DNA of 64,000 nt from an uncultured Bacilli bacterium (lineage in GTDB: Bacteria; Bacillota_I; Bacilli_A; RF39; UBA660), in assembly GCA_934096235.1 (NCBI GenBank), contig CAKOLO010000001.1:372001-436000 (forward strand), read 5' to 3'. A program made the translations under genes and the position numbers. Of the stretch, positions 1 through 8,659 are shown one piece after another. The notes beneath the pieces were generated by a model that saw only the letters and a program-made list of their open reading frames with translations, had not been told where the DNA came from and did no database searches. Each line of letters opens with the position of its first letter. Position 1 is the stretch's first letter.

Positions 1-269
1 TTAAAAGAATTCCATATGTACTTAAAAAATCAATGGTTAAACGTGGTGATCCAAAAGGAAGAAAATTAAGAGCCATAGTACTTCACTATACTCTACCAAA
101 TGGTATAACTTTAACACTTGAAAGTGAACCAAAAGATGACACGTTTACTATACCAAAAGAAGGATATGCAGACTTACTTATTGATGAAAATGATCCAAGT
201 AGATACTTTATAGATACAAATATAGATAGAATTAGCGGAAACAAAGAAGAAGATTTTTATAAAGAATAA
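1..269 (+). CDS. Unknown protein, C-terminal part (cut by window edge)
   Basis: The reading frame is open from the left edge. The first internal ATG is at 33, but in-frame codons continue upstream of it, so this is the C-terminal end of a longer protein. The visible part has about 88 residues. It starts basic (KRGDPKGRK) and ends acidic (NKEEDFYKE), with no membrane segment and no motif I recognise. It ends directly before a palindromic terminator shared with the convergent gene on the other strand. It is one of the few plus-strand genes here. No function is offered; its reality rests on the open frame and the terminator placement. Confidence 0.6.
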   Translation, partial: KRIPYVLKKSMVKRGDPKGRKLRAIVLHYTLPNGITLTLESEPKDDTFTIPKEGYADLLIDENDPSRYFIDTNIDRISGNKEEDFYKE

Positions 270-270
270 A

Positions 271-297
271 GGTAGTCATATGACTACCTATTTTTAT
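271..297. terminator. Bidirectional terminator
   Basis: A perfect 18-base palindrome (271-288) is followed by T-rich DNA on the plus strand and preceded by A-rich DNA that reads as T on the minus strand. It sits between two convergent genes and can serve both. Confidence 0.75.
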
Positions 298-1484
298 TGT
301 TGAAATTTACTTATATCATCTACTCTAAGAGCAAAATATGGTTTATCTTTATTAGATTCTTTTAAGAATAATGCAAATGTATCATTAACATAAAAATTTC
401 TGTTTTTTATAGGAACAGCAGTTTCATACTTAACATCCATTCCAGCTTCACTTTTAACTTTTCCACCCTTTTCATCTAATGAAAACATAACACTTTGAAT
501 AGCCTTTTCTATAGTATAAGTCCCATCTACTGTTACAATTTTTTTATCTTGAAGTTCAGTATATTCTCTTAGAACATTAAAATCTATCTTAGGCATCATA
601 AAGTTATCATTATTATTAAAACTTAATTCTTCTTTATTTTTAATACTCTTATATATTTCATTAAATGTTTCACCCTTTGGATTCTTAATAACAATTATTT
701 CATCATTATTTTTAGTTAATAATTTAATAGCAAAATCATTTTCATCATTATAATAATACACTTTTATTTGATTACGTACTTCATCATTTTCTTTTATAAT
801 ACCAAAATATTCTATATTATCTTTATCTTTAAATTTATCAGTAAAAGTATCAAACTTCTTATTAAATTCAAATTCTCTATAAAGCATACTATATAAGAAA
901 TATCTATCTATTATATCGTTTCCACTATCAAGAGCATCACTACTCCAGTCAAATTTATCAAGAATATCACTCTTTTGATTAAATTTTTCTTTTATAGCGG
1001 TTTCAATTTTATTTTTAAGTTCAATATTTTTTCTTCCATATATTTTATAATAATAACTACTACTTATATTTTTTTCTGTAAAATCTTCTTTATTTAAATT
1101 ATCAAGAATATCTAGTCTCTCATCAAACTTAATATCTTCTTTTACTATATCATTTTTAAAATCATTCCATATTAATTGAAATGTTGGACACCAACTAGTA
1201 TCTTTACTTATCTTATCACTTAATGTTGGTACTACTTCTACACCCTTTGTTTCTTTTAACTCCTTTTGTTCATAAACACTTTCTACATTATCATAAACTT
1301 TAAATCCAAATATATATATTTCAGTACCTATATCATACCCATTATCAATTAATCTATGAACCTTACTAATCTTATAAATAATACTTTTATATTCTACAGT
1401 TCCCCCATCTTTAAGATGCAATTTAATAGGTATTAACATAACCATTAAAATAATACATACAATAATTATTATTTTCTTTTTCAT
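294..1484 (-). CDS. Membrane-anchored extracellular protein of unknown function
   Basis: This 396-residue protein begins with a basic stretch and one hydrophobic segment (about residues 4-22), either an uncleaved anchor or a signal peptide without a lipobox cysteine. The rest is hydrophilic, lysine- and aspartate-rich and predicted to lie outside the cell. Residues 25-70 (DGGTVEYKS, then YDIGTEIYIFGFKVY) resemble the N-terminal block of a group of uncharacterised Firmicutes exported proteins, as far as I recall. A good ribosome site (AAGGAG) lies just upstream of the ATG. It appears to be transcribed alone and stops at the shared terminator. The family match is from memory and no function is claimed. 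Confidence 0.7.
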   Translation of the reverse strand: MKKKIIIIVCIILMVMLIPIKLHLKDGGTVEYKSIIYKISKVHRLIDNGYDIGTEIYIFGFKVYDNVESVYEQKELKETKGVEVVPTLSDKISKDTSWCPTFQLIWNDFKNDIVKEDIKFDERLDILDNLNKEDFTEKNISSSYYYKIYGRKNIELKNKIETAIKEKFNQKSDILDKFDWSSDALDSGNDIIDRYFLYSMLYREFEFNKKFDTFTDKFKDKDNIEYFGIIKENDEVRNQIKVYYYNDENDFAIKLLTKNNDEIIVIKNPKGETFNEIYKSIKNKEELSFNNNDNFMMPKIDFNVLREYTELQDKKIVTVDGTYTIEKAIQSVMFSLDEKGGKVKSEAGMDVKYETAVPIKNRNFYVNDTFALFLKESNKDKPYFALRVDDISKFQQ

Positions 1485-1534
1485 ATATTCTCCTTAACAT
1501 AATTATAAACTATACTATGTAATTTAACAATAAA

Positions 1535-2103
1535 TTATTTAACGATTAATTCAAGTACTTTTTTAAATTCATCTATTTCTATATTAGAAGTTTCTATATC
1601 AAAGTTAACACCTTTATAACTAAATACAGTCATATAACTATTTTCATAACTATATATCTTAATATTTTTACCATTAATAGTATTATATTTATCACCATTA
1701 TCATCAAAGAAATAATCTCTTAATGGCTCACTATCTTTTGAAAAAGCAATATTAATACTTTTATCTTCTTTATATGTACTAATTAAATAATTGTTAAGTT
1801 TATTATATTCACCTTCAGAATCTTTAATATAAATTCCCTCAACATTATAATTTTTAAAAAATCTATTATTTTTTGTTTATAATTAAATCTATAATATTTA
1901 TATATTTTATTTTTAGCTATTCCAATTATATATTTTTTATCTTCAATAATATCTATCTTTTTATATACTTCCATATAAATATTTTGAAGAATATCCTTAA
2001 CATCATCTATGTTAAAACAATTGCAAACTACATAACGAGAAATATCTTTATATGTTTCATCATATAACTTATCAAATTTTTTAAGGCTTTTTTGATCGAC
2101 CAT
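1535..2103 (-). pseudogene. ECF-type sigma factor N-terminus joined to a DUF4367-like tail, frameshifted
   Basis: The first frame, from the ATG at 2103 (GAGGTG ribosome site), encodes an ECF sigma region 2: FDKLYDETYKDISRYV, a DDVKDILQ-like helix, then KYIIGIAKNKIYKYYR. It leaves frame near 1851-1866 in a T/A homopolymer and would stop at 1783. One inserted base in that run restores a frame to a stop at 1535. The restored part reads NYNVEGIYIKDSEGEYNKLN and ends SYKGVNFDIETSNIEIDEFKKV, much like the last part of DUF4367 domains found beside ECF sigma factors. Sigma region 4, needed for -35 recognition, is absent from both frames. It looks like a deletion fusion of a sigma gene and its neighbour, followed by a frameshift. 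Programmed slippage or a sequencing error is possible. Confidence 0.6.
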
Positions 2104-2165
2104 TTTATTCACCTCAATAATATAGTTCCTAAAAAGAACTATTTAGTTTCAAATAATTTTATATT

Positions 2166-2195
2166 TTTAAAAAAGATAGTGAGTAATCACTATCT
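2166..2195 (-). terminator. Terminator after the 2194-2520 gene
   Basis: Nine-base-pair stem (AGATAGTGA/TCACTATCT, 2174-2195) with a GTAA loop, followed on the minus strand by a run of T. It overlaps the stop codon of the upstream gene. Confidence 0.8.
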
Positions 2196-2520
2196 ATTTT
2201 TCTAAACTATAAGTTCTTGAGTAACCTCTTCTACTTTCGCTAATTAAATAATCAGCTTCTTTCTTTATACAAGCTTCAATCTTTTCTTTAGTCCATACTT
2301 TATCTTCACTTAAAGAAGTAACAGCACCAACAGTAGTCATTCCAGCTAATGGTACACCATATTTATTTAATGTATTAGAAATAAAAATAGCCATTTCTTT
2401 TATTTCATCTTCTCTAACATAAAAGTCAAATCCTAAATATTCAGGTCCACCACATCTAATATCTACTGGATCATTGCATACAGAATCAACTGATATTTTC
2501 TTACAATTAACTTCAACCAT
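2194..2520 (-). CDS. Conserved-looking small soluble protein, unknown
   Basis: This protein has 108 residues, no signal peptide and no membrane segment. The ribosome site is strong (AAAGGAGGG, seven bases before the ATG). It carries three cysteines in the first 25 residues (NCKK, SVCND, IRCGG), followed by GGPEYLGFDFYVREDEI and a central glycine-rich stretch (GVPLAGMTTVGAV). I do not recognise the family. Early clustered cysteines could suggest metal or redox chemistry, but that is speculation. It lies downstream of scpA-scpB but after their terminator, so it is probably a separate transcript. Confidence 0.7.
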   Translation of the reverse strand: MVEVNCKKISVDSVCNDPVDIRCGGPEYLGFDFYVREDEIKEMAIFISNTLNKYGVPLAGMTTVGAVTSLSEDKVWTKEKIEACIKKEADYLISESRRGYSRTYSLEK

Positions 2521-2552
2521 AAAGCCCTCCTTTGATATATTATAACATACAA

Positions 2553-2589
2553 TTAAAAAAAGAATCTAATTTTCTTTATAATTAGATTC
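2553..2589 (-). terminator. Terminator after scpB
   Basis: Stem GAATCTAAT/ATTAGATTC (2562-2570 and 2581-2589), followed on the minus strand by a T run. It overlaps the end of scpB. Confidence 0.8.
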
Positions 2590-3135
2590 ATATAAATCAG
2601 AATTGTCATCTTCTTCTTTTTCTTTAAATACTATTTCTGGTAAATCACTCTTAGATGAAAGTCCAAAATAATCTAAAAATTCATTAGTAGTCTTATACAA
2701 ATTTGGTTTACCAATAGAATCTTCTTTACCACATATTTTAATGAAACCACGAGCAAGTAAACGTCTTACTATTTGACTACTATTTACTCCTCTTATTTCA
2801 TCTACTTTAAGCCTAGTAATTGGCTCATTATAAGCTATAACAGCAAGTACCTCTAAAGCAGCATTAGATAGTCCACTACTCTTAGTATCAGTTACTAATC
2901 TTTCATAATATTCTCTATGTTCTTCTTTAGTAGTAAGTTTAAATCTATTTCCTAAATATGATATTCTAAGTCCTCTATCAGGTTTTTCATAATCCTTCTT
3001 AAGTTCCATAAATATTTCTTTTATTTCTTCCTTATCAACTTCAAGAATATTCTTAATTTCATCTACTGTGACTCCCTCATCACCTACTATAAATAATACT
3101 CCTTCTAATATTGCTTTTTTATTCACATCAATCAA
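2566..3135 (-). CDS. scpB: Segregation and condensation protein B
   Basis: ScpB is a winged-helix protein that works as a dimer with ScpA and the SMC ATPase to compact and separate chromosomes. The 189 residues show the usual pattern: an N-terminal wing (ILEGVLFIVGDEGVTVDEI), then the conserved segment ALEVLAVIAYNEPITRLKVDEIRG (quoted here only in part) and SSQIVRRLLARGFIKICG. An acidic tail follows, as in many homologues. The frame opens with a TTG codon at 3135 that overlaps the end of scpA; a GTG three codons later (3126) is an equally good start. Overlap with scpA indicates one transcript. Confidence 0.95.
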   Translation of the reverse strand: MIDVNKKAILEGVLFIVGDEGVTVDEIKNILEVDKEEIKEIFMELKKDYEKPDRGLRISYLGNRFKLTTKEEHREYYERLVTDTKSSGLSNAALEVLAVIAYNEPITRLKVDEIRGVNSSQIVRRLLARGFIKICGKEDSIGKPNLYKTTNEFLDYFGLSSKSDLPEIVFKEKEEDDNSDLYESNYKEN

Positions 3136-3844
3136 CTCTTTCTAAGTATATATCACTAAAATTATTATCTTGTTTAATATTAATCTCTCTATTTTTAGCC
3201 ATTTCTAACACTGATAAGAAAGTTACAACCACATAAGGTTTACTAAAATCATCAAAAAGTTCTATAAAATTAAGTTTCTTATGAACCTTAAGAATATCTC
3301 TTATTTTAGCAACTCTTTCTTTAACTGACAACTCTTTTCTAGTAATTTTAGTATTTTTTGGTTTATTATATTCCTGTCTTTCAAGTAACTTTTGAAAAGC
3401 ATCTAACAAATCAAATATACCAACACTACCATCATTTTCTAATTTTTCACTTGAATATTGCTTTAAAGATTCAGGAGCTTTAGTATAATAGTTAGCTCTA
3501 TTTTCTTCAAGATTTCTAAATACTAGAGTACTCTCTTTATATTTTTTATATTCAACAAGTCTACGTTTTAATTCTTCTTCAGGATTTTCTTCTATTGACT
3601 CTTCTTCTTCATCTTTTTTATTAGGTAATAACTTTCTACTTTTCATCTCAATTAATTCAGCAGCCATTACCAAGTATTCACTTGCAATATCTAAATTCAT
3701 ATCAGTCATTTCTTCTATATAATTTAAATACATACGAGTAATCTCTGATATCTCAATATCAAATATTTCCATCTTAGATTTCTTTATAAGATGTAGTAGT
3801 AAATCAAGTGGACCTTCAAAATCCCCTATTAACAAATTATCCAT
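3128..3844 (-). CDS. scpA: Segregation and condensation protein A
   Basis: ScpA is the kleisin subunit that bridges the SMC heads. The 238-residue protein begins with the family signature FEGPLDLLLHLI close to the N-terminus, followed by the helix that contacts SMC and ScpB (YLVMAAELIEMKSRKLLP). The middle is acidic and variable, and the C-terminal winged-helix part contains ELFDDFSKPYVVVTFLSVLEMAK (cited only as landmark). Length and order are typical. The ATG overlaps the stop codon of the upstream membrane protein by one base, and the gene overlaps scpB by eight bases, so all three are probably co-transcribed. Confidence 0.95.
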   Translation of the reverse strand: MDNLLIGDFEGPLDLLLHLIKKSKMEIFDIEISEITRMYLNYIEEMTDMNLDIASEYLVMAAELIEMKSRKLLPNKKDEEEESIEENPEEELKRRLVEYKKYKESTLVFRNLEENRANYYTKAPESLKQYSSEKLENDGSVGIFDLLDAFQKLLERQEYNKPKNTKITRKELSVKERVAKIRDILKVHKKLNFIELFDDFSKPYVVVTFLSVLEMAKNREINIKQDNNFSDIYLERVD

Positions 3845-5199
3845 TATTTACATTCCCATTTCTTTAATTTTTCTTTTTTAACAATCATTGCTTTAGTTGA
3901 AGTTTTCTTATATAAAGGTATAAAACCATCAGGTAATTTATTTAAATTAACACTATAAAATAATTTATTGTCTTTATAATCAGTAGTAACACCAACTTCA
4001 CTTATTTTAATATTTTCATTATCAAGTTCTTCTTTATACTTTTTACTAGTTTCAGTTTCTACTGTTGGTAAAATATATTCTTTAGATATTGAATATGATA
4101 CTAATAAATCATTTTCAAAATTATATACATTTTCATATTTTAATTTTATATTATCTGTTTCATCTCTAGTAAAAGTACAAGTAACTTTATACTTCTTTTG
4201 TAATTCATCATCTGTATATTTAATTATTTTACCATATTTTGACTCTTGATAAACATCAGCATCAACATTTATTCTATACTGATTTACTTCACCTTTTTCT
4301 ATAGTGTTATTAACATTAAATAATTCTTTATATGTTATTTCTTTATCATTATTATAAAACACTATATAATATCCTAAAGAATCAGTAGAATCTAACTTTT
4401 TATCTGATAAATAACTAAATATAACTTTGTTTTGCTCACTAGTAGTAAAATTATAAAATTTAATACCACTCATTTTCATAAATGATGATGGATCACCAAG
4501 TCTAATATATCCATCTACTAAGTTTCCACTAGTATCTTCTTCTTTAACATCATTCTTTATCATTGGAAGAACAGTTGTGTTAAAGAAAGACATAATATCA
4601 TCCATAAAAAATATAAATGCAGCTATAAATAACAAAATAACTATGATTATAACATTGCTTGTTTTTGATTTTTGAGTATTTACTTCAGTTTGAACACTAA
4701 CTTCTTCAATAGATTTAGTTTCTTGTGTTGGAGCCGCTTCTACGACATTAGCGTTGTCTATTGTTGGAACTCCTTCCATAGCAACACTCATATCTAATTT
4801 AACTTCTTCACGTATTCCATCATCAACTGAAATGTTTTCATTAGAAATAGTAGTTTCAGTTTTAGCATTTTCTTCTTCTTTTGCCATACCTTCAATATTA
4901 TCAGTTATTACAGTTTGTTCTACTTTTGACGGAGCAGCAACTGTATTAACAACTGGAGTTTGAGGTGCACTACCTAAGTCAGTTAACATTTCAATAGGTT
5001 CATTATTTGAAACACTATTATTTGAATTAACAGAGGGAACAACAGTTTCACTAGTTTGAATATTAGTATTTTGTATAAGTTGTTGTCCTGCTTGTACTAC
5101 AGGTTGCTCTATTGGTTCAACTGCAGCAGCATTATTAACTACACTACTTTTAGAAACTACTTCACCACTTGTATTTTGATTATTTATCTCTGGATTCAT
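3844..5199 (-). CDS. Single-pass membrane protein with long low-complexity cytoplasmic region
   Basis: The preferred start is the ATG at 5199, preceded by AAAGGTGA at normal spacing; a GTG nine bases upstream is the longer alternative. About 450 residues. Residues 1-180 are rich in N, Q, V, T and E without evident folds. One transmembrane helix follows (SNVIIIVILLFIAAFIFFMD region, about 183-203), then a charged C-terminal domain of about 240 residues ending KKWECK. The topology suggests a disordered inner tail and an outer domain. It overlaps scpA by one base, so the two appear co-expressed, but I recognise no family. A cell-envelope role is only a guess. Confidence 0.75.
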   Translation of the reverse strand: MNPEINNQNTSGEVVSKSSVVNNAAAVEPIEQPVVQAGQQLIQNTNIQTSETVVPSVNSNNSVSNNEPIEMLTDLGSAPQTPVVNTVAAPSKVEQTVITDNIEGMAKEEENAKTETTISNENISVDDGIREEVKLDMSVAMEGVPTIDNANVVEAAPTQETKSIEEVSVQTEVNTQKSKTSNVIIIVILLFIAAFIFFMDDIMSFFNTTVLPMIKNDVKEEDTSGNLVDGYIRLGDPSSFMKMSGIKFYNFTTSEQNKVIFSYLSDKKLDSTDSLGYYIVFYNNDKEITYKELFNVNNTIEKGEVNQYRINVDADVYQESKYGKIIKYTDDELQKKYKVTCTFTRDETDNIKLKYENVYNFENDLLVSYSISKEYILPTVETETSKKYKEELDNENIKISEVGVTTDYKDNKLFYSVNLNKLPDGFIPLYKKTSTKAMIVKKEKLKKWECK

Positions 5200-5270
5200 C
5201 AATATCACCTTTATTCTTATTTCTATAAAAAATTATATCAAAAAAAATAAGAAATGTCATTCTTTTAGAA

Positions 5271-5621
5271 CTAATCTCTTATTTTAAATATTAAAGTTAC
5301 AATAAACGCACAAACTATCGCAATGCTTATACCTCCAGAAGAGTTAACAAGAACACCTTTAAAAAGTCCCATAAAGTCACTTTCTAGGTAACCATTACTT
5401 GCTCCAGTAACAAGTAAATGTCCAAAATTCATAATTGGTATGCTTGCTCCACCTTTGAATATTTGAAGTAATTTATCATAAATACCAAAACCTGATAATA
5501 TACATCCAACAATTACAAGAATTGTATTCATATGTCCTGGAGTAAACTTAGTTTTTTCTAAAACATATTGAGATACAGCACATACAAATCCACAAAACAA
5601 GAATGCAAGTAAATAAGACAC
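5271..5621 (-). CDS. spoVAE: Stage V sporulation protein AE
   Basis: This small integral membrane protein of the SpoVA channel takes part in dipicolinic-acid movement into the forespore and release at germination. It has 116 residues with three to four hydrophobic segments. Family landmarks are TKFTPGHMNTILVIVG, SGFGIYDKL and the segment GGASIPIMNFGH, which parallels SpoVAC. The start is GTG, sharing one base with the TAG stop of spoVAD, with GGAGGT before it. It is the last gene of spoVAC-AD-AE, the short operon form common in Clostridia and related lineages. No AA, AB, AF or germinant-receptor gene is visible here. Confidence 0.93.
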   Translation of the reverse strand: MSYLLAFLFCGFVCAVSQYVLEKTKFTPGHMNTILVIVGCILSGFGIYDKLLQIFKGGASIPIMNFGHLLVTGASNGYLESDFMGLFKGVLVNSSGGISIAIVCAFIVTLIFKIRD

Positions 5622-6589
5622 TATAGTACCTCCAAACTTACAGCATGACTAACCCCAGGCATCGCAATACCTTGATTAGAACTTATAACTGAATGCAAAG
5701 AACCAGTACCAACAACTAATATTTTCTTATATTTATTAAGTGGTAAAATATAATCAAAAAGTGTTAGTGGTAAACACAATGGTCCACTTCCACCAGCATA
5801 TATATTATCTTCAGTATATATTATACTTCCAGAATCTATAACATTATCTAAATTCTCTTTATATTTCTTCTTAAAATACATCTGCATTATCTTTGTTCCA
5901 TAAATACCTAAGTCACCAGTAAGTATTAAATCATAATATTTATAATTTCTTCCAGTACTTTCTAAATGATTATGTATAACTTCAGCACAAGAAGGTGCCA
6001 TAGCACTACCCATATCATTAGCATCTTTATGATCGGTTTGCGTAACATATCCAAAAGTTCCACTCTCTATTCTTAAATTACTTTTTTCATTACTTAAAAA
6101 TACACTAATACTGCCACTTAATGTACAAGTATTAACCATTTTACGAAGAGCACCATACTCTACAGGAAATCTAAATTGTTTTTCACTAACTAAATTATGG
6201 CCAGAAACAGTAACAATAGTACTTTTATTTTTATTATCTATTATATTAGCACCAATAATTAATCCTTCAACAAACGTAGCACAGGCACTATATATAGTAC
6301 AACTAGGTATCTTAAATTTGCTTGATGCAAGACTACTTGCAAGACACTGATTTTGTAAATCGCCATTAATAAGTAAATCTACTTCTTTAGTTAATTTTTT
6401 CTTCTTCATAAGTAGTCCCTTAATAGTAGTTTCTTGGTATTTACTTTCAGCAAGCTCAATACTTTTTTCATTAATATAATAGTCATCTAGTACTTTATCA
6501 GGATTATTCATAACAATTGGTTTATACTTAGTAGATGCAAGAAGTGAAAACTTATCATTAATATAAACATTATTAAAATAGTATGTCAT
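5621..6589 (-). CDS. spoVAD: Stage V sporulation protein AD
   Basis: SpoVAD is a thiolase-fold protein on the outer face of the forespore inner membrane that binds dipicolinic acid. The 322-residue product is of normal length. It shows the thiolase-like layout: a cysteine-containing segment (CTIYSACATFVEGL, about residues 96-109), SGHNLVSEKQFRFP, NDMGSAMAPSCAEVI and a glycine-rich C-terminal GTGSLHSV followed by PGVSHAV. It overlaps spoVAC by four bases and spoVAE by one, so translation is probably coupled. Confidence 0.95.
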   Translation of the reverse strand: MTYYFNNVYINDKFSLLASTKYKPIVMNNPDKVLDDYYINEKSIELAESKYQETTIKGLLMKKKKLTKEVDLLINGDLQNQCLASSLASSKFKIPSCTIYSACATFVEGLIIGANIIDNKNKSTIVTVSGHNLVSEKQFRFPVEYGALRKMVNTCTLSGSISVFLSNEKSNLRIESGTFGYVTQTDHKDANDMGSAMAPSCAEVIHNHLESTGRNYKYYDLILTGDLGIYGTKIMQMYFKKKYKENLDNVIDSGSIIYTEDNIYAGGSGPLCLPLTLFDYILPLNKYKKILVVGTGSLHSVISSNQGIAMPGVSHAVSLEVL

Positions 6590-7020
6590 AATATCACACT
6601 CCTTACAAAACCAAATATTATTCCAAAAAGTACACCATACAATATAATACTACCAGTAAGTCTAAATATAGAAGCACCTATTCCTTTTATAAATCCTTCA
6701 CTTTTAGCATCCATCGCACTACTTGTCATAGTATTAGCAAATCCAGTAGCTGGTACAATAAGTCCACACTTAAATATACTAAGTACTTTATCAAAAACTC
6801 CGAATCCAGTAAGAATAGAACCTATTACAATAAATGTAGAAAAAGTATAAAAGCTCGCATCACTTAAAGTAATATTAAATATTTTGAAATAAAACTCATT
6901 CATAACTTCAGCAATTATACCAACTACACCACCACTAAAAAATGCAATCATAACATTCTTTAAAACACTTTCTTTACCAACTACGCTCTTAACTAACTTG
7001 TCATATTCCTTATTATTCAT
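6586..7020 (-). CDS. spoVAC: Stage V sporulation protein AC
   Basis: SpoVAC is thought to form the mechanosensitive pore of the SpoVA channel. I prefer the ATG at 7020 (AGGTG ribosome site, protein MNNKEYDKLVK...), giving 145 residues; an ATG nine codons upstream has no clear ribosome site. There are four hydrophobic segments. GSILTGFGVFDKV and KCGLIVPATGFANTM are family signatures that parallel those of SpoVAE. It is the first gene of the operon and lies downstream of a tRNA gene with its own terminator, so its promoter should sit in the interval 7021-7082; no clear sigma-G boxes were recognised there. Confidence 0.93.
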   Translation of the reverse strand: MNNKEYDKLVKSVVGKESVLKNVMIAFFSGGVVGIIAEVMNEFYFKIFNITLSDASFYTFSTFIVIGSILTGFGVFDKVLSIFKCGLIVPATGFANTMTSSAMDAKSEGFIKGIGASIFRLTGSIILYGVLFGIIFGFVRSVIL

Positions 7021-7081
7021 TTTGTCACCTATACTTATTTTTAACAATTTTAAATTTTAAATACATACAAATTAAAAGCAC

Positions 7082-7107
7082 AAAAAAACTCTTCAAACGA
7101 AGAGTAC
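7082..7107 (-). terminator. Terminator of the tRNA-Glu gene
   Basis: Stem ACTCTTC/GAAGAGT with a GTTT loop (7089-7106), followed on the minus strand by seven T. It lies ten bases past the tRNA CCA end. Confidence 0.85.
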
Positions 7108-7115
7108 ATTTCAAA

Positions 7116-7191
7116 TGGTGACTCATATGGGATTTGAACCCATGAATGTCGCCTTGAGAGGGCGATGTGTTAACCATTTCACCAATGAGCC
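7116..7191 (-). tRNA. tRNA-Glu, anticodon CTC
   Basis: A 76-base cloverleaf on the minus strand. The acceptor GGCTCAT pairs with ATGAGTC with one G-T wobble; discriminator A; encoded CCA. The anticodon stem is TCGCC/GGCGA with loop CTCTCAA, giving anticodon CTC (reads GAG). The T arm is ATGGG/CCCAT with loop TTCAAAT and the variable loop has five bases. The D arm GTGA...ACAC has one mismatch. The body matches bacterial tRNA-Glu. A CTC isoacceptor is unexpected in so AT-rich a genome, where TTC normally serves both codons. Confidence 0.9.
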
Positions 7192-7300
7192 ATAACAATG
7201 TTAATTTTAGCATAACTTATTCTTTTTGACAACATTTATAATCAAATTTATCATTTACACTGTAATTTACGCTAAACTTTATAAATAAATAAAAATGTTA

Positions 7301-7306
7301 TATAAT
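7301..7306 (+). promoter_or_regulatory. Probable -10 box for murT-gatD
   Basis: A perfect TATAAT lies 18 bases before the murT start. The -35 region (TTTATA near 7278-7283) is weak. An AGGTG ribosome site follows at about 7313-7317. Confidence 0.5.
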
Positions 7307-7324
7307 ATAGATAGGTGATTAAAT

Positions 7325-8659
7325 ATGTGGAGATTTATTGTTATCTTATCATGTAAGCTTACGAATAAGCTTAGTAAACTAACCGGACACGAAGGTAGTG
7401 TTATCGGAGGAAAAGTAGCTCGTAAACTTGATAAAAAAATATTAAAAAAGATTAAACTACCAAAATATGTAATTGGTATAACAGGTTCAAGTGGAAAAAG
7501 TAGTTCTACAGAACTTACTTATAATATATTAACTAAAAATGGATACAACGTAGTTTATAACAAAGAAGGAAGTAACACTATAAATGGTATAACTTCTCTT
7601 ATACTTAATAATTCATCATTATGTGGTAAATTAAAAGCAGATGTTCTTCTTATGGAATTAGATGAACAATTCTTAAAATATATATTTGAATATATAACAC
7701 CTACTCACTTAATGATTACAAATATTACAAGAGATCAACCTCCAAGAAATGCACATCCAGAAAATATATATAATGCAATTAAAAATGCAATACCAAGTGG
7801 TACACATCTAATATTAAATGTAGATGATCCATTCGTAAATAGAATTAGAATTAATCATAAGGGCGAAGTTACTACATATGGTATGGCAGAAAATAACTAC
7901 TCAAGAAAAAGTAATCTTAATAACTTAGACGCAGCATACTGCCCTATTTGTAATTCAAAACTTGAGTATGACTTCTATCACTATGGACATATTGGTTCAT
8001 ATCATTGTCCTAAATATCACTTTAATCGTGGTAAACCAAACTACGAAGCAAAAGATATAGATGTGGATAATGAACAAATTAAAATAAATGATAATATTGT
8101 ACACCTACCATCAAACTTCTTATATACAGTATATTTCGTAACAGGATGCTATGCACTAACACATGAAATCGGAGTTAAAGATGAAGATATATTAAAAGTA
8201 TTAAATGATGAAAATATTAAAACAAAAAGAATGGAAATTTATAACTTTGATAATAGAAAATGGCAAATGCTAGTAAGTAAAAACGAAAACAATTTAAGTT
8301 ACAAACAATCATTAGACTACATACTACATCAAGAAGGAGATAAAACTATAATACTAGGCTTTGACTCATCAAGTAGAAGATATAAAGAAAATGATATATC
8401 ATGGATATGGGATATAGACTTTGAATCATTAAATGACTCAAGTATTAAAAATATAATTCTAATCGGAAAATTCTGCTACGATATGAAAGTTCGTATGGAA
8501 TACGCAGGAATTAACGAAGATAAAATAATTTTAGTAGAAAATCTAGAAAATTTAAGTAAAACAATCAAAACTAAAACAACAGGTAAAATATTCTCAATGG
8601 TATGTTTTGATAAAGAAATTGAACTTAAAAAAATTATAAAGGAGGAAAATAATGATTAA
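7325..8659 (+). CDS. murT: Lipid II isoglutaminyl synthase, MurT subunit
   Basis: MurT is the Mur-ligase-like partner of GatD. The complex amidates the D-glutamate of lipid II to D-isoglutamine, a cell-wall modification of many Gram-positives. The 444 residues start with a membrane-proximal helix, then the Mur ligase ATP site VIGITGSSGKSSSTE (about 47-61) and TNITRDQPPRNAHPENIY. A small cysteine insertion follows (YCPICN...YHCPKYHF, about 213-240) and then the C-terminal DUF1727 domain. Homologues usually carry four cysteines in this zinc-ribbon-like insertion; here the fourth position is tyrosine. The gene overlaps gatD by eight bases. Confidence 0.92.
   Translation: MWRFIVILSCKLTNKLSKLTGHEGSVIGGKVARKLDKKILKKIKLPKYVIGITGSSGKSSSTELTYNILTKNGYNVVYNKEGSNTINGITSLILNNSSLCGKLKADVLLMELDEQFLKYIFEYITPTHLMITNITRDQPPRNAHPENIYNAIKNAIPSGTHLILNVDDPFVNRIRINHKGEVTTYGMAENNYSRKSNLNNLDAAYCPICNSKLEYDFYHYGHIGSYHCPKYHFNRGKPNYEAKDIDVDNEQIKINDNIVHLPSNFLYTVYFVTGCYALTHEIGVKDEDILKVLNDENIKTKRMEIYNFDNRKWQMLVSKNENNLSYKQSLDYILHQEGDKTIILGFDSSSRRYKENDISWIWDIDFESLNDSSIKNIILIGKFCYDMKVRMEYAGINEDKIILVENLENLSKTIKTKTTGKIFSMVCFDKEIELKKIIKEENND

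Noticed and set aside
7025..7213. A 62-codon open frame across the tRNA gene
   Set aside because: It lies within the tRNA-Glu gene and its terminator, with no protein-like composition.
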